A DNA stretch of 64,000 nt from CBDFLT01 sp965249225 (GCA_965249225.1 CBDFLT010000006.1:62001-126000); one strand, 5' to 3'. Positions 25,577 to 34,575 are shown, numbered from the stretch's first letter. Numbers and translations are program-made. The notes: generated by a model not told the origin, from the letters alone.

Positions 25577-26044
25577 TCAGTCCTCCAATTCGACGATCAT
25601 CTCGATCTCTACGGCGATGCCCATGGGAAGGCTGCCCATGCCGACGGCGGCACGCGCATGTCGCCCGCGTTCGCCGAACAACTCCACCAGCAGGTCCGAG
25701 CAGCCGTTAGCCACCGCCGGCTGCTCGGTGAAGTCTGGCGCGGAGTTGACCATGGTAAGCAGCTTGACTACGCGTTTGACCTTTCTAAAGTCGCCCAGCG
25801 CCGCTTTCATGTTGGCCAGCAGGTTCAGGCCGCACAGCTTTGCGGCCTCATAGCCCTCCTCGACTGTCATGTCCTGGCCCAGCTTCCCGGTGGGCGTAGT
25901 GCCGTCGGGTCTCTTGGCAGGACCTACGCCTGAGAGGTACAGCAGGTTCCCGGTCCTGACTGAGGGCACGTAGTTGGCGACGGGAGCGGGTGATACGGGT
26001 AAAGTCAATCCCATCTCTTTCAGTTTATCCTCTACAGAGGGCAC
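25577..26044 (-). CDS. RidA/YjgF-family protein
   Basis: A 155-aa member of the RidA superfamily, which hydrolyses reactive enamines/imines made by PLP enzymes and amino-acid oxidases. It has the family's NLLYLSGVGP, the TVEEGYEAAKLCGLNLLANM helix, and VAVGMGSLP-type catalytic Arg region (RAAVGMGSLPMG) before a last IEMIVELED strand. It is a little longer than RidA itself at the N-terminus and may belong to another Rid subgroup. It converges with the FAD oxidoreductase and lies downstream of the phosphotriesterase-like gene. Confidence 0.85.
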   Translation of the reverse strand: MPSVEDKLKEMGLTLPVSPAPVANYVPSVRTGNLLYLSGVGPAKRPDGTTPTGKLGQDMTVEEGYEAAKLCGLNLLANMKAALGDFRKVKRVVKLLTMVNSAPDFTEQPAVANGCSDLLVELFGERGRHARAAVGMGSLPMGIAVEIEMIVELED

Positions 26045-26076
26045 TGGTTACCTCCTTCTTAAACTGCGGGCCTTGA

Positions 26077-27126
26077 TCAGGCGAAAGCGAGCACTCGGGC
26101 CGGGTTTGCCACGAGAATTGCGTGGATGTCTTCGTCCGACAGACCCTTTTTACTCAGCCTCGGCACAATGTTGTCCAGGATGTGGGCGAAGCCGTGCCCG
26201 CCGTACTTTGCCAGGCGGTGCTTTGTGCAGATATCGTGGGCCACAACGATGCGGTCGCGGTAGCCTTCGGTCACCAGCCGGCGAATGATGTTGATGCGCT
26301 GGTCGTCGTTGGGGAAGTCGATGGCCGACAGTGGGTGGTATCCCTCCTGCCCAAATAGGTCGTACTCCAGATAGCACCCTCGTTTGGCCATGTCCTTCAA
26401 TACGGCGATATCGTTGGTAGTGCGGTCCAGGTGGCTTATGATGGTGCGGCTGAGGTCGCCGCCGGCGTCGGTGAGGATCCCCAGGATCTCCGCGAGGGCT
26501 TCCTCGTTGCGGCCGGGGTGGATCAGAAGAGCGGCGCCGGTCTCGACTTGGGCCTGGGCCGCTCCTATCAGGACCTTGCGTTCATTGGCCGTCAGAGGCC
26601 ATGAGCAGCCTATCTCCCCGATGATTCCGGCTTTCACGCCGGAATGGTCCACGCCCGTCCTTATCTCCTGGACGATCTGGGTAGCGATGTCGGACTCGCT
26701 TTTGGCGTCCATCCCATCGGGATGCGCTGCGTCCACGTAGTACCCTGCGCCCATGATGATGTTCAGACCCGTCGCCCGGGCGATGCGGGCCAGCGCCTTA
26801 GGGTCCCTGCCTATGCCGATGGTAGTGGCGTCCACGATAGTCCCGCCGCCCGCGCGCTTATAGAGCATCGCCTCGGCTGTGGCAACGTCTTCGTCCAGCA
26901 ATAGGAGGTTATCGCGGTGGCTCAGCCAGTTGTACCGGACCCATCCCAGGTTCTCCATGGTAATGGGCTCGTGAACTTTTGCCATCTCTGTCGCCTCAGG
27001 CGGCGGATGGAACATGCACATTAGGTTTATGACCAGGTGCTCGTGGGTCATGGTCGGACCGAGCTCCTCGGGCGTGACCGCGCCGAGGACGGTTTGCGCC
27101 ATGCCGGCCAATTCGGACTCGGACAT
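26077..27126 (-). CDS. Phosphotriesterase-family metal-dependent hydrolase
   Basis: Amidohydrolase-superfamily TIM barrel, 349 aa. The first metal motif is THEHLVIN; the bridging residue appears to be Glu in GIIGEIGCS rather than the carbamylated Lys of classical phosphotriesterase. Later ligands lie in LIHPGRN, IISHLDRT and VVAHDICTK. This arrangement is seen in lactonase-like and PHP-type members, so a lactone or ester substrate is more likely than an organophosphate. A RidA gene follows within 40 bp on the same strand, suggesting shared transcription. Confidence 0.82.
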   Translation of the reverse strand: MSESELAGMAQTVLGAVTPEELGPTMTHEHLVINLMCMFHPPPEATEMAKVHEPITMENLGWVRYNWLSHRDNLLLLDEDVATAEAMLYKRAGGGTIVDATTIGIGRDPKALARIARATGLNIIMGAGYYVDAAHPDGMDAKSESDIATQIVQEIRTGVDHSGVKAGIIGEIGCSWPLTANERKVLIGAAQAQVETGAALLIHPGRNEEALAEILGILTDAGGDLSRTIISHLDRTTNDIAVLKDMAKRGCYLEYDLFGQEGYHPLSAIDFPNDDQRINIIRRLVTEGYRDRIVVAHDICTKHRLAKYGGHGFAHILDNIVPRLSKKGLSDEDIHAILVANPARVLAFA

Positions 27127-27226
27127 CTCTCTCCTAAAGGTCTGCTGATGGGGTTATCAGACAGGCCGGCCCTTCGGGGCCGAAGGTGTGCGCTATATTT
27201 GGGCCCGGAGCCGAGGGCTGGGTCCT

Positions 27227-27688
27227 CTATCGACTCGCGGTACCCTCGATAAGGCGAATTGGGTCGCCGACCCTGATGTGGCCGCCTTCGGCCACGTACG
27301 CCAGCATCCCGCGGCGGCCGTCTAGCTCCTGCCGCAGCCCTTGGCGGATCTCGTCCATCCGCCCGCACGGCTCGCACGGCCCGGTTATCTCCAGCACCAC
27401 CTGGTCGCCAAGGCCCAGCTTCTGGCCTTCCTTTAAGGACGCCAGGTCGATGCCGGAAGTGGTGACGTTCTCCATCACCTCGCCATGAGACAGGCCGAAT
27501 GCCTCAAGCGTCTCCTCATCCATCAGGAGGACCTGCCGCTTCGCCTTGTTCCCTCTGTCTGAGGAGTGCCGGTCGCCCTCGATGCCAAGCCCGGTGATAA
27601 CCTCCACGCTTTCCACCACCCGCATGGGCTTCCTGTAGCCTACACATAGCTGGAGGAGTCGTATGCTGGCCTGTTCGCTCGATGCCAT
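27227..27688 (-). CDS. MOSC-domain protein
   Basis: A 153-aa MOSC domain, a fold related to the C-terminus of molybdenum cofactor sulfurase and to YiiM-type N-hydroxylated-base reductases. Visible are GLGIEGDRHSSDRGNKAKRQVLLMDEETL, the NVTTSGIDLASL strand pair and the conserved Cys in GPCEPCGRM. It may bind molybdenum cofactor or handle sulfur transfer; no molybdoenzyme is nearby. ATG 27688 begins the family homology; the upstream in-frame extension overlaps the divergent DUF3500 gene and is rejected. Confidence 0.85.
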   Translation of the reverse strand: MASSEQASIRLLQLCVGYRKPMRVVESVEVITGLGIEGDRHSSDRGNKAKRQVLLMDEETLEAFGLSHGEVMENVTTSGIDLASLKEGQKLGLGDQVVLEITGPCEPCGRMDEIRQGLRQELDGRRGMLAYVAEGGHIRVGDPIRLIEGTASR

Positions 27689-27863
27689 ACCTGATTCTTT
27701 CCTTGATGCTGGCCCTAAGTTACACCTGAAAGACGTCGAATTCAAGTAGAACTGACGGCTGTCGTTATCGCGGGCACAGGGCCGGGTGCTATACTCCGTA
27801 GGTATCTTAGCGACTTTGATGACCGGGGCTCCCTCGACAGAGAAAAGACCAGGAGGTCGAGTA

Positions 27864-28826
27864 ATGACGACGGCCAGTAATATGGCCGAGGCCGCCCGCG
27901 CGTTTCTGGCTACTCTCTCATCTGAGCAGCGTGCTAGAGCGACCTTCCCGTTAGAGTCGGACGAGCGGCGGAACTGGGACTTCGTGCCGAGGTCTAGGGC
28001 GGGACTGCCCCGCCATGAGATGAGCGAGGCCGGCCTCGAGGCGTCCGACGCGCTGATTGCCAGCGGACTCACGGACATGGGCTTCCGGTGCGCTAAGGCC
28101 ATCATTGACCTCGAGCTCATACTCGGAGAGGCCGAACGCAGAGAGGGCGCCACCACCTACCTTCGAAGCCCCGGTCTGTACTACTTCAGCGTGTTCGGCG
28201 CCCTGGACGGTGACGAGCCCTGGGGATGGCGTGTCGACGGTCACCATCTCTCTCTGAACTTCACCGTGGTGAGTGCACGGGCCGTCTCGGTGACCCCGTC
28301 GTTTTTCGGCGCCAATCCGGCCGAGGTAAAACACGGCGCCCAAAAGGGCCTGAGGGTCCTTCAGCAGGAGGAGGACCTTGCGCGGAGCCTGCTGCTGAGT
28401 CTCGACCGCGGCCAACGACAAAGGGCCGTCATCTACCCGGTGGCTCCGGCCGAAATAATTACGCGCACCAGCCACCGCGTCGAGATCGACAGGCCGGAGG
28501 GAGTGGCCGCGGAGCTCATGTCCGGGGACCAGCGTGACACGCTAATGTCGCTGATCGCCGTCTACATTGACCGCATGGCGGACGACGTCGCCTCCGATGC
28601 GCTCAAGAAGATCGAGGCCGAGGGGGTGGGCAATGTCTTCTTCGGCTGGGCCGGCAGCGAGCACCGTCGCCAGCCGCACTACTATCGCATCCATGGCCCT
28701 AGCTTCTTCGTGGAGTACGACAACACCCAGGACTTCGCCAACCACGTCCACAGCGTTTGGCGCGACATCGAGGGTGACTTCGGAAGCGATCTCCTTCGAG
28801 AGCACTACGCCCAGGCCCATGCTTAG
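27864..28826 (+). CDS. DUF3500-family protein
   Basis: A 320-aa DUF3500 protein. Recognisable are RARATFPLESDERRNWDFVP, the PGLYYFSVFG and WGWRVDGHHLSLNFT core, FFGANPAEV and the closing HYYRIHGPSFFVEYDNTQ. The family is widespread and of unknown function; conserved His and Tyr residues suggest an enzyme or ligand-binding protein. No signal peptide is evident here. ATG 27864 is supported by AGGAGG 8 bp upstream; an earlier GTG-type start would lack this. It stands alone, divergent from MOSC. Confidence 0.85.
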   Translation: MTTASNMAEAARAFLATLSSEQRARATFPLESDERRNWDFVPRSRAGLPRHEMSEAGLEASDALIASGLTDMGFRCAKAIIDLELILGEAERREGATTYLRSPGLYYFSVFGALDGDEPWGWRVDGHHLSLNFTVVSARAVSVTPSFFGANPAEVKHGAQKGLRVLQQEEDLARSLLLSLDRGQRQRAVIYPVAPAEIITRTSHRVEIDRPEGVAAELMSGDQRDTLMSLIAVYIDRMADDVASDALKKIEAEGVGNVFFGWAGSEHRRQPHYYRIHGPSFFVEYDNTQDFANHVHSVWRDIEGDFGSDLLREHYAQAHA

Positions 28827-29093
28827 GCCGGATGTGCACACGTCACCCGGAGACGAAAATGGGCCCGGGCTACGAGCGGCACTCATCCGTGGAGACCACA
28901 GAAGGTACTCGCAGGTGTTCAACCCGGACCCGAGTTTCTGTCCATTCCGCTAGGGCCGCCCCGTCCACACTGTAGCGTGTTCGATGGGAGCTGGGCCCCT
29001 ATCAGCATGTTACCATGATGATAGCATATCCCTCATAGGACGGCGGGGTCTTGGGATGCTTAGTATTCCTCTCTTGAACAGGGCGAGGCCGTA

Positions 29094-30179
29094 ATGGGAA
29101 ACACCTTTGGGCGCGCGTTTCGGGTGACCACCTGGGGCGAATCGCACGGCTACGGCATTGGCGTGGTGGTGGACGGCTGCCCGCCCGGGTTACCGTTAAG
29201 CGTGGACATGATCCAGCGGGAGCTGGACCGCCGCAGGCCAGGGCAGAGCGAGATCGTCACGCAGCGCAAGGAGGGCGACGAGGCCGAGATTCTATCGGGC
29301 GTGTTCGAGGGGCAGGCCCTGGGCACGCCGATCTCGATTGTCGTCCGGAATGAGGACGCCCGCCCGGCGGACTACGAGCACCTGCGGGCCGCGTTCCGAC
29401 CGTCTCACGCCGACTACACCTATCAGGCGAAGTACGGTCTGCGCGACTGGAGAGGTGGGGGCCGCGCCAGCGCCAGAGAGACGATAGGCCGCGTCGTTGG
29501 AGGTGCCATCGCCAAGGAGGTGCTGTCCCGAGAGCACGGCGTCGAAGTCGTGGGTTACGTGACGCAGGTGTGGAAGCTGAAGGCAGCAGTGGACCCGGAC
29601 ACTGTGTCGACAGCGGAGGTCGAGGCCAACATAGTACGCTGCCCGGATCAGGACGTGGCCGCTCAGATGGAGGAGCGCATCAAGGAGGCCCGCAAGGACG
29701 GCGACTCGCTCGGCGGCGTCGTCGAGGCGGTGGCCCGGAACGTGCCTCCCGGTCTAGGTGAGCCGGTGTTCGACAAGCTGGAGGCAGACCTGGCAAAAGG
29801 GATGCTGTCGCTGCCGGCGTGCAAGGGCTTCGAGATCGGCTCAGGGTTCGGAGGGCTGGAGATGACCGGCTCGCAGCACAACGACCCGTTCTACTCGGAG
29901 GCCGGCCGAATCCGCACGCGGACCAACAACTCGGGCGGTGTCCAGGGCGGCATCACCAACGGCGAGAACATCGTCATACGGGTCGCATTCAAGCCCACCG
30001 CCACCATAATCAAAGACCAGGAGACGGTCGACGAGCAGGGCAACCCGACGATACTCAAGGGGCGAGGGCGCCACGATCCCTGCGTCGTCCCGCGCGCCGT
30101 GCCGATCGTCGAGGCGATGATGGCGCTCGTCCTCGTCGACCACGCGCTCCGCCAGCGAGGGCAGAAGGGCGAAGTGTAA
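29094..30179 (+). CDS. aroC: Chorismate synthase
   Basis: Last shared step of aromatic synthesis: removes phosphate from EPSP using reduced FMN. The 361-aa protein begins with the signature TTWGESHGYGIGVVVDGCPP, then RRRPGQSE, the GGGRASARET region, GSGFGGLEMTGSQHND and NNSGGVQGGITNGENI. It is complete and typical. It is not adjacent to aroE-aroKB and seems monocistronic. About 270 bp of apparent non-coding DNA lie upstream. Confidence 0.95.
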   Translation: MGNTFGRAFRVTTWGESHGYGIGVVVDGCPPGLPLSVDMIQRELDRRRPGQSEIVTQRKEGDEAEILSGVFEGQALGTPISIVVRNEDARPADYEHLRAAFRPSHADYTYQAKYGLRDWRGGGRASARETIGRVVGGAIAKEVLSREHGVEVVGYVTQVWKLKAAVDPDTVSTAEVEANIVRCPDQDVAAQMEERIKEARKDGDSLGGVVEAVARNVPPGLGEPVFDKLEADLAKGMLSLPACKGFEIGSGFGGLEMTGSQHNDPFYSEAGRIRTRTNNSGGVQGGITNGENIVIRVAFKPTATIIKDQETVDEQGNPTILKGRGRHDPCVVPRAVPIVEAMMALVLVDHALRQRGQKGEV

Positions 30180-30378
30180 GGGGCGAACCGGCTCTGTGCG
30201 GGGCTTTTTCGAACTGCCGGTTGAAGTGTAGGGTCAGCTCCCTACCCGGGGTGATCGTACCCATCCGGCCCACCCTGGACGGAGCCCGACTTTTCCTCAC
30301 ACAAGCGTAAACCATACTTGCCCGACCAGCGCGGTATCTCAGACGTCTGAGTGAGGGTGTTTTGGGGCTGGTCTTGGA

Positions 30379-31170
30379 CTAGACCGTCGCGGCCGCGCCG
30401 CCGTCTACGTGAATCGAGGTCCCGCTGACGTAGCTGGCCCGCTCCGAGGCAAGAAACGCGATCACGTCTCCGACCTCCTCCGCCTCGCCTACGCGGCCCA
30501 GGGGGACGTTCTTTCCCATCTCTTCGTAAGACTGCTCCAGCGTTTGGCCCGGGTTGCTAGACCTCGAACTCTCCCACGTCCGCTTGTGCTGTCCGCTTTT
30601 GGCGAGGCCGATGCAGACCGTGTTTACGAGGATGTTGTCCGCGGCGTAGTCCTTGGATAGCACCTTGGTGAGTGCGATGCCCGCGGCGCGGCTGACCGAC
30701 GTGGGTGCGGAGCCGGCCACCGGCGCTTTTCCCATGGGGATGGTCACGTTGATTATCCGGCCTCCTCCCTGCGCCTTCATGTAGGGAATGGCCAGCCGGC
30801 AGCATCGAATCGCTCCGTACAGCTTCAGTTCCAGGTCGGCGGCCCATATCTCGTCGGTGGCATCCTCGAAGTAGTGGGCCGAGGAGGCGCCGGCGTTGTT
30901 CACCAGGATGTCGATGCGCCCATGGGCCGCGATGATCTTGTCGAAGAGGCTCGCCAGGTCGTCGGGTTTGCTGACGTCTGCGGGTACCGCCATTGCGTCG
31001 CCGCCGGTCGTGCTACGGATGTCCTCGGCGGCGGCCTCGAGCACGTCAGGCCGGCGCGCGCATATCACGACCTTCGCGCCCTCCTGCGCCAGCCGCATGG
31101 CCGTCGCCTTCCCTATGCCGTCGCTGCCCCCGGTTACGAGGGCTACTTTGCCGGTTAAACCTAGGTCCAT
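30379..31170 (-). CDS. Short-chain dehydrogenase/reductase, tandem copy A
   Basis: SDR-fold protein of 263 aa with cofactor motif TGGSDGIGKAT, CARRPDVLEAAA, the NNAGASSAHYF stretch and a C-terminal YVSGTSIHVDGGAAATV. The usual catalytic YxxxK is replaced: the aligned position reads PTSVSRAAG, so Tyr becomes Thr and Lys becomes Arg. Activity may be altered or lost, although SDR subgroups without the Tyr are known. It is nearly identical to the next gene, differing mainly around residues 148-155 and 212-222. It has an SD-like GGAGAGG upstream. Confidence 0.88.
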   Translation of the reverse strand: MDLGLTGKVALVTGGSDGIGKATAMRLAQEGAKVVICARRPDVLEAAAEDIRSTTGGDAMAVPADVSKPDDLASLFDKIIAAHGRIDILVNNAGASSAHYFEDATDEIWAADLELKLYGAIRCCRLAIPYMKAQGGGRIINVTIPMGKAPVAGSAPTSVSRAAGIALTKVLSKDYAADNILVNTVCIGLAKSGQHKRTWESSRSSNPGQTLEQSYEEMGKNVPLGRVGEAEEVGDVIAFLASERASYVSGTSIHVDGGAAATV

Positions 31171-31223
31171 GCCGCACCTCTCCGTGTGTAGATCATAGAC
31201 TGCACCTCATCAGAGCACCCTGG

Positions 31224-31280
31224 GGACCGCGTCGCCCGCCGCGTCGCTAACATCGTAAGCGGCCTCGATCGCGCCAGTGG
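31224..31280 (-). pseudogene. Relic of the 22-residue-repeat gene between the two SDR copies
   Basis: About 56 bp here match 32351-32406, inside the 3' part of the repeat-protein gene, with only about three differences. The fragment encodes the equivalent of GAIEAAYDVSDAAGDAV. It is joined on one side to DNA shared with the upstream region of SDR copy B and on the other directly to the 3' end of SDR copy B. It marks the junction of the tandem duplication. Confidence 0.75.
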
Positions 31281-31289
31281 AGTCTTGGA

Positions 31290-32114
31290 CTAGACCGTCG
31301 CGGCCGCGCCGCCGTCTACGTGAACCGAGGTCCCGCTGACGTAGCTGGCCCGCTCCGAGGCAAGAAACGCGATCACGTCTCCGACCTCCTCCGCCTCTCC
31401 TACACGACCCAGCGGGATATTCTTGCCCATCTCTTCATAAGATTGCTCCAGCGTTTGGCTCGGGTTACCGACCTTAGAACGCTCCCATTGGCTCGGGTTA
31501 CCGGCCTTAGAACGCTCCCATGCCCGCTTCCACTGGCCGCTTTTGGCTTGGCCGATGCAGACCGTGTTTACGAGGATGTTGTCCGCGGCGTAGTCCTTGG
31601 ATAGCACCTTGGTAAGTGCGATGCCCGCGGCGCGACTGACCGACGTGGGTGTGGATCCGGCCACCGGCGCTTTCCCGCCGATCCAAGTCACGTTGATTAT
31701 CCGGCCTCCTCCCTGGGCCTTCATGTAGGGAATGGCCAGCCGGCAGCATCGAATCACCCCAAACAGCTTCAGTTCCAGGTCGACGGCCCATATCTCGTCG
31801 GTGGCGTCCTCGAAGTAGTGAGCCGAGGCGATGCCGGCGTTGTTCACCAGGATGTCGATGCGCCCATGGGCCGCGATGATCTTGTCGAAGAGGCTCGCCA
31901 GGTCGTCGGGTTTGCTGACGTCTGCGGGTACCGCCATTGCGTCGCCGCCGGTCGTGGTACGGATGTCCTCGGCAGCGGCCTCGAGCACGTCGGGCTGGCG
32001 CGCGCATATCACGACCTTCGCGCCCTCCTGCGCCAGCCGCATGGCCGTTGCCTTCCCTATGCCGTCGCTGCCCCCGGTTACGAGGGCTACTTTGCCGGTT
32101 AAACCTAGGTCCAT
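31290..32114 (-). CDS. Short-chain dehydrogenase/reductase, tandem copy B
   Basis: Paralogue of the SDR at 30379-31170, 274 aa, identical over most of its length. It shares TGGSDGIGKAT, NNAGIASAHYF and the same PTSVSRAAG in place of YxxxK. It is 11 residues longer because a 33-bp in-frame tandem repeat duplicates the segment WERSK(A/V)GNPSQ before TLEQSYEEMGKN. Local changes such as TWIGGK versus TIPMGK show the copies have begun to diverge. The upstream 60 bp are also shared with copy A, including the likely promoter and ribosome-binding region. Confidence 0.88.
   Translation of the reverse strand: MDLGLTGKVALVTGGSDGIGKATAMRLAQEGAKVVICARQPDVLEAAAEDIRTTTGGDAMAVPADVSKPDDLASLFDKIIAAHGRIDILVNNAGIASAHYFEDATDEIWAVDLELKLFGVIRCCRLAIPYMKAQGGGRIINVTWIGGKAPVAGSTPTSVSRAAGIALTKVLSKDYAADNILVNTVCIGQAKSGQWKRAWERSKAGNPSQWERSKVGNPSQTLEQSYEEMGKNIPLGRVGEAEEVGDVIAFLASERASYVSGTSVHVDGGAAATV
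31455..31520 (+). repeat. 33-bp direct tandem repeat inside SDR copy B
   Basis: Two adjacent 33-bp units (31455-31487 and 31488-31520) start TTGGCTCGGGTTACCG and differ at one base. Being a multiple of three, the duplication adds 11 residues without a frameshift. Copy A has no such repeat. Confidence 0.9.
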
Positions 32115-32284
32115 GTCGCACCTCTCTGTGTGCAGATCATAGACTGCACCTCGTCAGAGCACCCTGGGGGTTGCGGCGCTGCTCCGCCAGACAGGACATA
32201 TGAGAGTGCGGCCCTGGAAGCAGCAGCTTGGCTACGGGGGGACTGCGGCGTCCTCCACAGTGGATAATCCCGGTAGTGCTAGCT

Positions 32285-33106
32285 CTAACCCTTCGTCACA
32301 CCTTTGGCTACGACCTTGACGCCACGGATCGTGCCCGTTACGGCGTCACGGACCGCGTCGCCCGCCGCATCGCTCACATCGTAAGCGGCCTCGATCGCGC
32401 CGGTGGCGACGGAGGACGCCGCGTCGGCCGCGCTGACCCCGGTGGTCTTACTGGCGTCGATCGCGCCCTCCACCGCGGCTCGTGCCACCTTCGCGAGGTC
32501 GCCTCCTACGGCGGCGGTGGAGCTGATCAGCTCCCGAGCTGTGTCACGCGCCGCTTTCATCACGTCACCCCCGACCTCGGAGACGCCTGCGATGACCCCG
32601 GTCACAGTCGATTTGGCTGCGTTACCCAGGTCCCCTCCGACTTCGCGCGTAGCGTCGATGGAGCCTCTCGCCACCTGCGCCACCGCGACCTCGGTGGTGA
32701 TCCCTACGGACGCGGCACCGCGGATCGCGCCCTCGGCGACGTTGCGCCCGGCCGTTGTCAGCTCGGCGCCGACGTCGCCGGAGCCTCGAATCGCGCCGAC
32801 GACCACATCGTGAAGCACCGTCGTGGTCGCCGTGGCTATCTCTCCCGTGCCCTCGATCACACCTATAACCGAGTTCTTGACAAGCGAACCCACCTCACCT
32901 CCAACCTCGTCCACGGCGTGAATCGCCCCTGACACGGCGTCCCTGGATAGATTCCCCACCTCGCCTCCAATACTGCCTGCGCTCTTGAGAGCGTTGACCG
33001 AGGCGTCGCGCACGACGTCGATAGACAGGTTGGCTACATCACCGGTACCGCGGATGGTACTGATCAACGAATTCTTTACATGTTCTCCGATCTTTCCCAG
33101 TGGCAT
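32285..33106 (-). CDS. Protein of about twelve 22-residue amphipathic repeats
   Basis: A 273-aa protein that is almost entirely a tandem array of 22-residue units. A typical unit is VSGAIHAVDEVGGEVGSLVKNS; others begin VVGAIRGSGDVG, AEGAIRGAASVG, VTGVIAGVSEVGGD and VEGAIDASKTTG. The consensus is roughly (V/A)xGAIxxxxxVGGxxxxxxxx, with Ala, Gly and Val dominant and charges on one face. No signal peptide or Cys is present. A period of 22 is typical of amphipathic helices that lie on lipid or other interfaces, such as apolipoproteins, but no family is recognised. It is probably upstream of the SDR pair in one unit. Confidence 0.8.
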   Translation of the reverse strand: MPLGKIGEHVKNSLISTIRGTGDVANLSIDVVRDASVNALKSAGSIGGEVGNLSRDAVSGAIHAVDEVGGEVGSLVKNSVIGVIEGTGEIATATTTVLHDVVVGAIRGSGDVGAELTTAGRNVAEGAIRGAASVGITTEVAVAQVARGSIDATREVGGDLGNAAKSTVTGVIAGVSEVGGDVMKAARDTARELISSTAAVGGDLAKVARAAVEGAIDASKTTGVSAADAASSVATGAIEAAYDVSDAAGDAVRDAVTGTIRGVKVVAKGVTKG

Positions 33107-33267
33107 GTCGTCCCTCCTTCAAACTCGGGTCTGCTCGATCCCACAAATACATTCCCACAAAACGGTCCATTACGTCAATGCTTCGGTTCGCGTGTTAGCG
33201 GTCGCCGCCGGACCCTTTGCGGTGCGAGGGTGTGATAAAGGGTATGTCCACGTCGGTGCATAGACGT

Positions 33268-34575
33268 CTATGCGTCCTCGCCGAGGCTGTACGCCTCGTC
33301 CAGCAGGTCGGTGACGTATCGTACCTGTGTTCGACGGTCGGACAGGGACGTCCCGTACTGCAGCTGCAGTACGCAGCCCGGGTTTGCCGTGGCGATGACG
33401 TCCGCCTCGGTGGCCTCAATGGACCGAATCTTGTTGCCCAGCAGTCTTAGGGAAAAGTCCCGCTGTGTGATGGTATATGTCCCGCCCGCTCCGCAGCACA
33501 CGGATGAGTTCTCCATCTCCACTAGCTCAACGCCGGGGATCGATTTGAGCAAGTCCCGGGGCTGTTGGGTGATGTTCTGGGCGTGAGCCAGATGACACGA
33601 GTCCTGGTAGGTTACACGGTAGGGGAGCTTTCCGATGGGTGGGATGAGTGGGAGCTCCGCTAGGAACTCGTGGACGTCTTTGACCAGGCCGCTGAATCGG
33701 GCCGCCTTTTCGGCGTATTCAGGGTCGGAGGCCAGGAGGCCATCGTACTCCTTCATACGGATGCCGCACCCTGCGGAAGCGTTTACGACCGTGTCGATGT
33801 GGCTTTCGAGGAACACGTCGATGTTTCGCCTGGCCAGCGCTCGGGCCGTATCAAGGTCGCCCATATGGGTGTGAATGGCACCGCAGCATACCTGGTCGCG
33901 CGGCACGTACACTTCGCAGCCGTTTCGGGCCAGCACACGCGTCACGGCCTCCATCTGAGGGCCGTGGACCAGCGGCATGACGCATCCGGACAGGAGGGCG
34001 ACACGAGCGCGTCTTTCGCCCTGTGCCGGTACTACCTGCCCTTTGGCCGAGAAAGACCGTGAAGGGATGGGTGGAAGCGTGTCATCGAGAGCGGCCAACC
34101 GGCGGGACGCCATTCTGAGCAGACCTGTCCGTTTGAGTGCACGCTGAACCCCCAGGCGCTGGTACAGCCGCAGGGCTCCAACGAGCAGGCTCAGCCTGCC
34201 CTGGTGAGGCAGCACGCGTTTCAGGGAGAGCCACGTGATAAGCCTGGCCGCCATCCCTTGGCTTCGCCGTTTCTCAACCTGGGCCATAGTCGCTTCGATG
34301 AGTCGGCCGTATGGGACGCCCGAAGGGCAGGCAACCTCGCATGCACGACACTGGATGCACAGGTCCCAGTGTCGGACCACGGTAGAGTTAATTTCAATGC
34401 GCCCTTCGTTGACCGCCCTCATCAGGGCGATCCTGCCCCTCGGCGATTCGGTCTCGAGGCCCGTCTCGACGTATGTGGGGCACGCCTGGAGACAGAAGCC
34501 GCACTGTACACACTTATAGAGGTCGTCCTCTGTTGGGGCGTCGGGGCCAGAGAACAGCACCAGGGGAGCCGACAT
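33268..34575 (-). CDS. glcF: Glycolate oxidase iron-sulfur subunit
   Basis: Electron-transfer subunit of glycolate dehydrogenase. The 435-aa protein has two [4Fe-4S] ferredoxin motifs: CVQCGFCLQACP at 22-33 and CIQCRACEVACPSG near 73. Two CCG domains follow (VALLSGCVMPLVHG...CCGAIHTHMGD and YQDSCHLAHAQ...VCCGAGGTYTI), which may bind a noncubane cluster as in heterodisulfide reductase. It passes electrons from the GlcD/GlcE flavoproteins to the quinone pool. Its ATG overlaps the glcE stop in TAATG, and it is the last gene of glcDEF. Confidence 0.92.
   Translation of the reverse strand: MSAPLVLFSGPDAPTEDDLYKCVQCGFCLQACPTYVETGLETESPRGRIALMRAVNEGRIEINSTVVRHWDLCIQCRACEVACPSGVPYGRLIEATMAQVEKRRSQGMAARLITWLSLKRVLPHQGRLSLLVGALRLYQRLGVQRALKRTGLLRMASRRLAALDDTLPPIPSRSFSAKGQVVPAQGERRARVALLSGCVMPLVHGPQMEAVTRVLARNGCEVYVPRDQVCCGAIHTHMGDLDTARALARRNIDVFLESHIDTVVNASAGCGIRMKEYDGLLASDPEYAEKAARFSGLVKDVHEFLAELPLIPPIGKLPYRVTYQDSCHLAHAQNITQQPRDLLKSIPGVELVEMENSSVCCGAGGTYTITQRDFSLRLLGNKIRSIEATEADVIATANPGCVLQLQYGTSLSDRRTQVRYVTDLLDEAYSLGEDA

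Noticed and set aside
30185..30222. Inverted repeat AACCGGC...GCCGGTT after aroC as a terminator
   Set aside because: The loop is over 20 nt and no T-run follows the stem, so it is not a credible intrinsic terminator.
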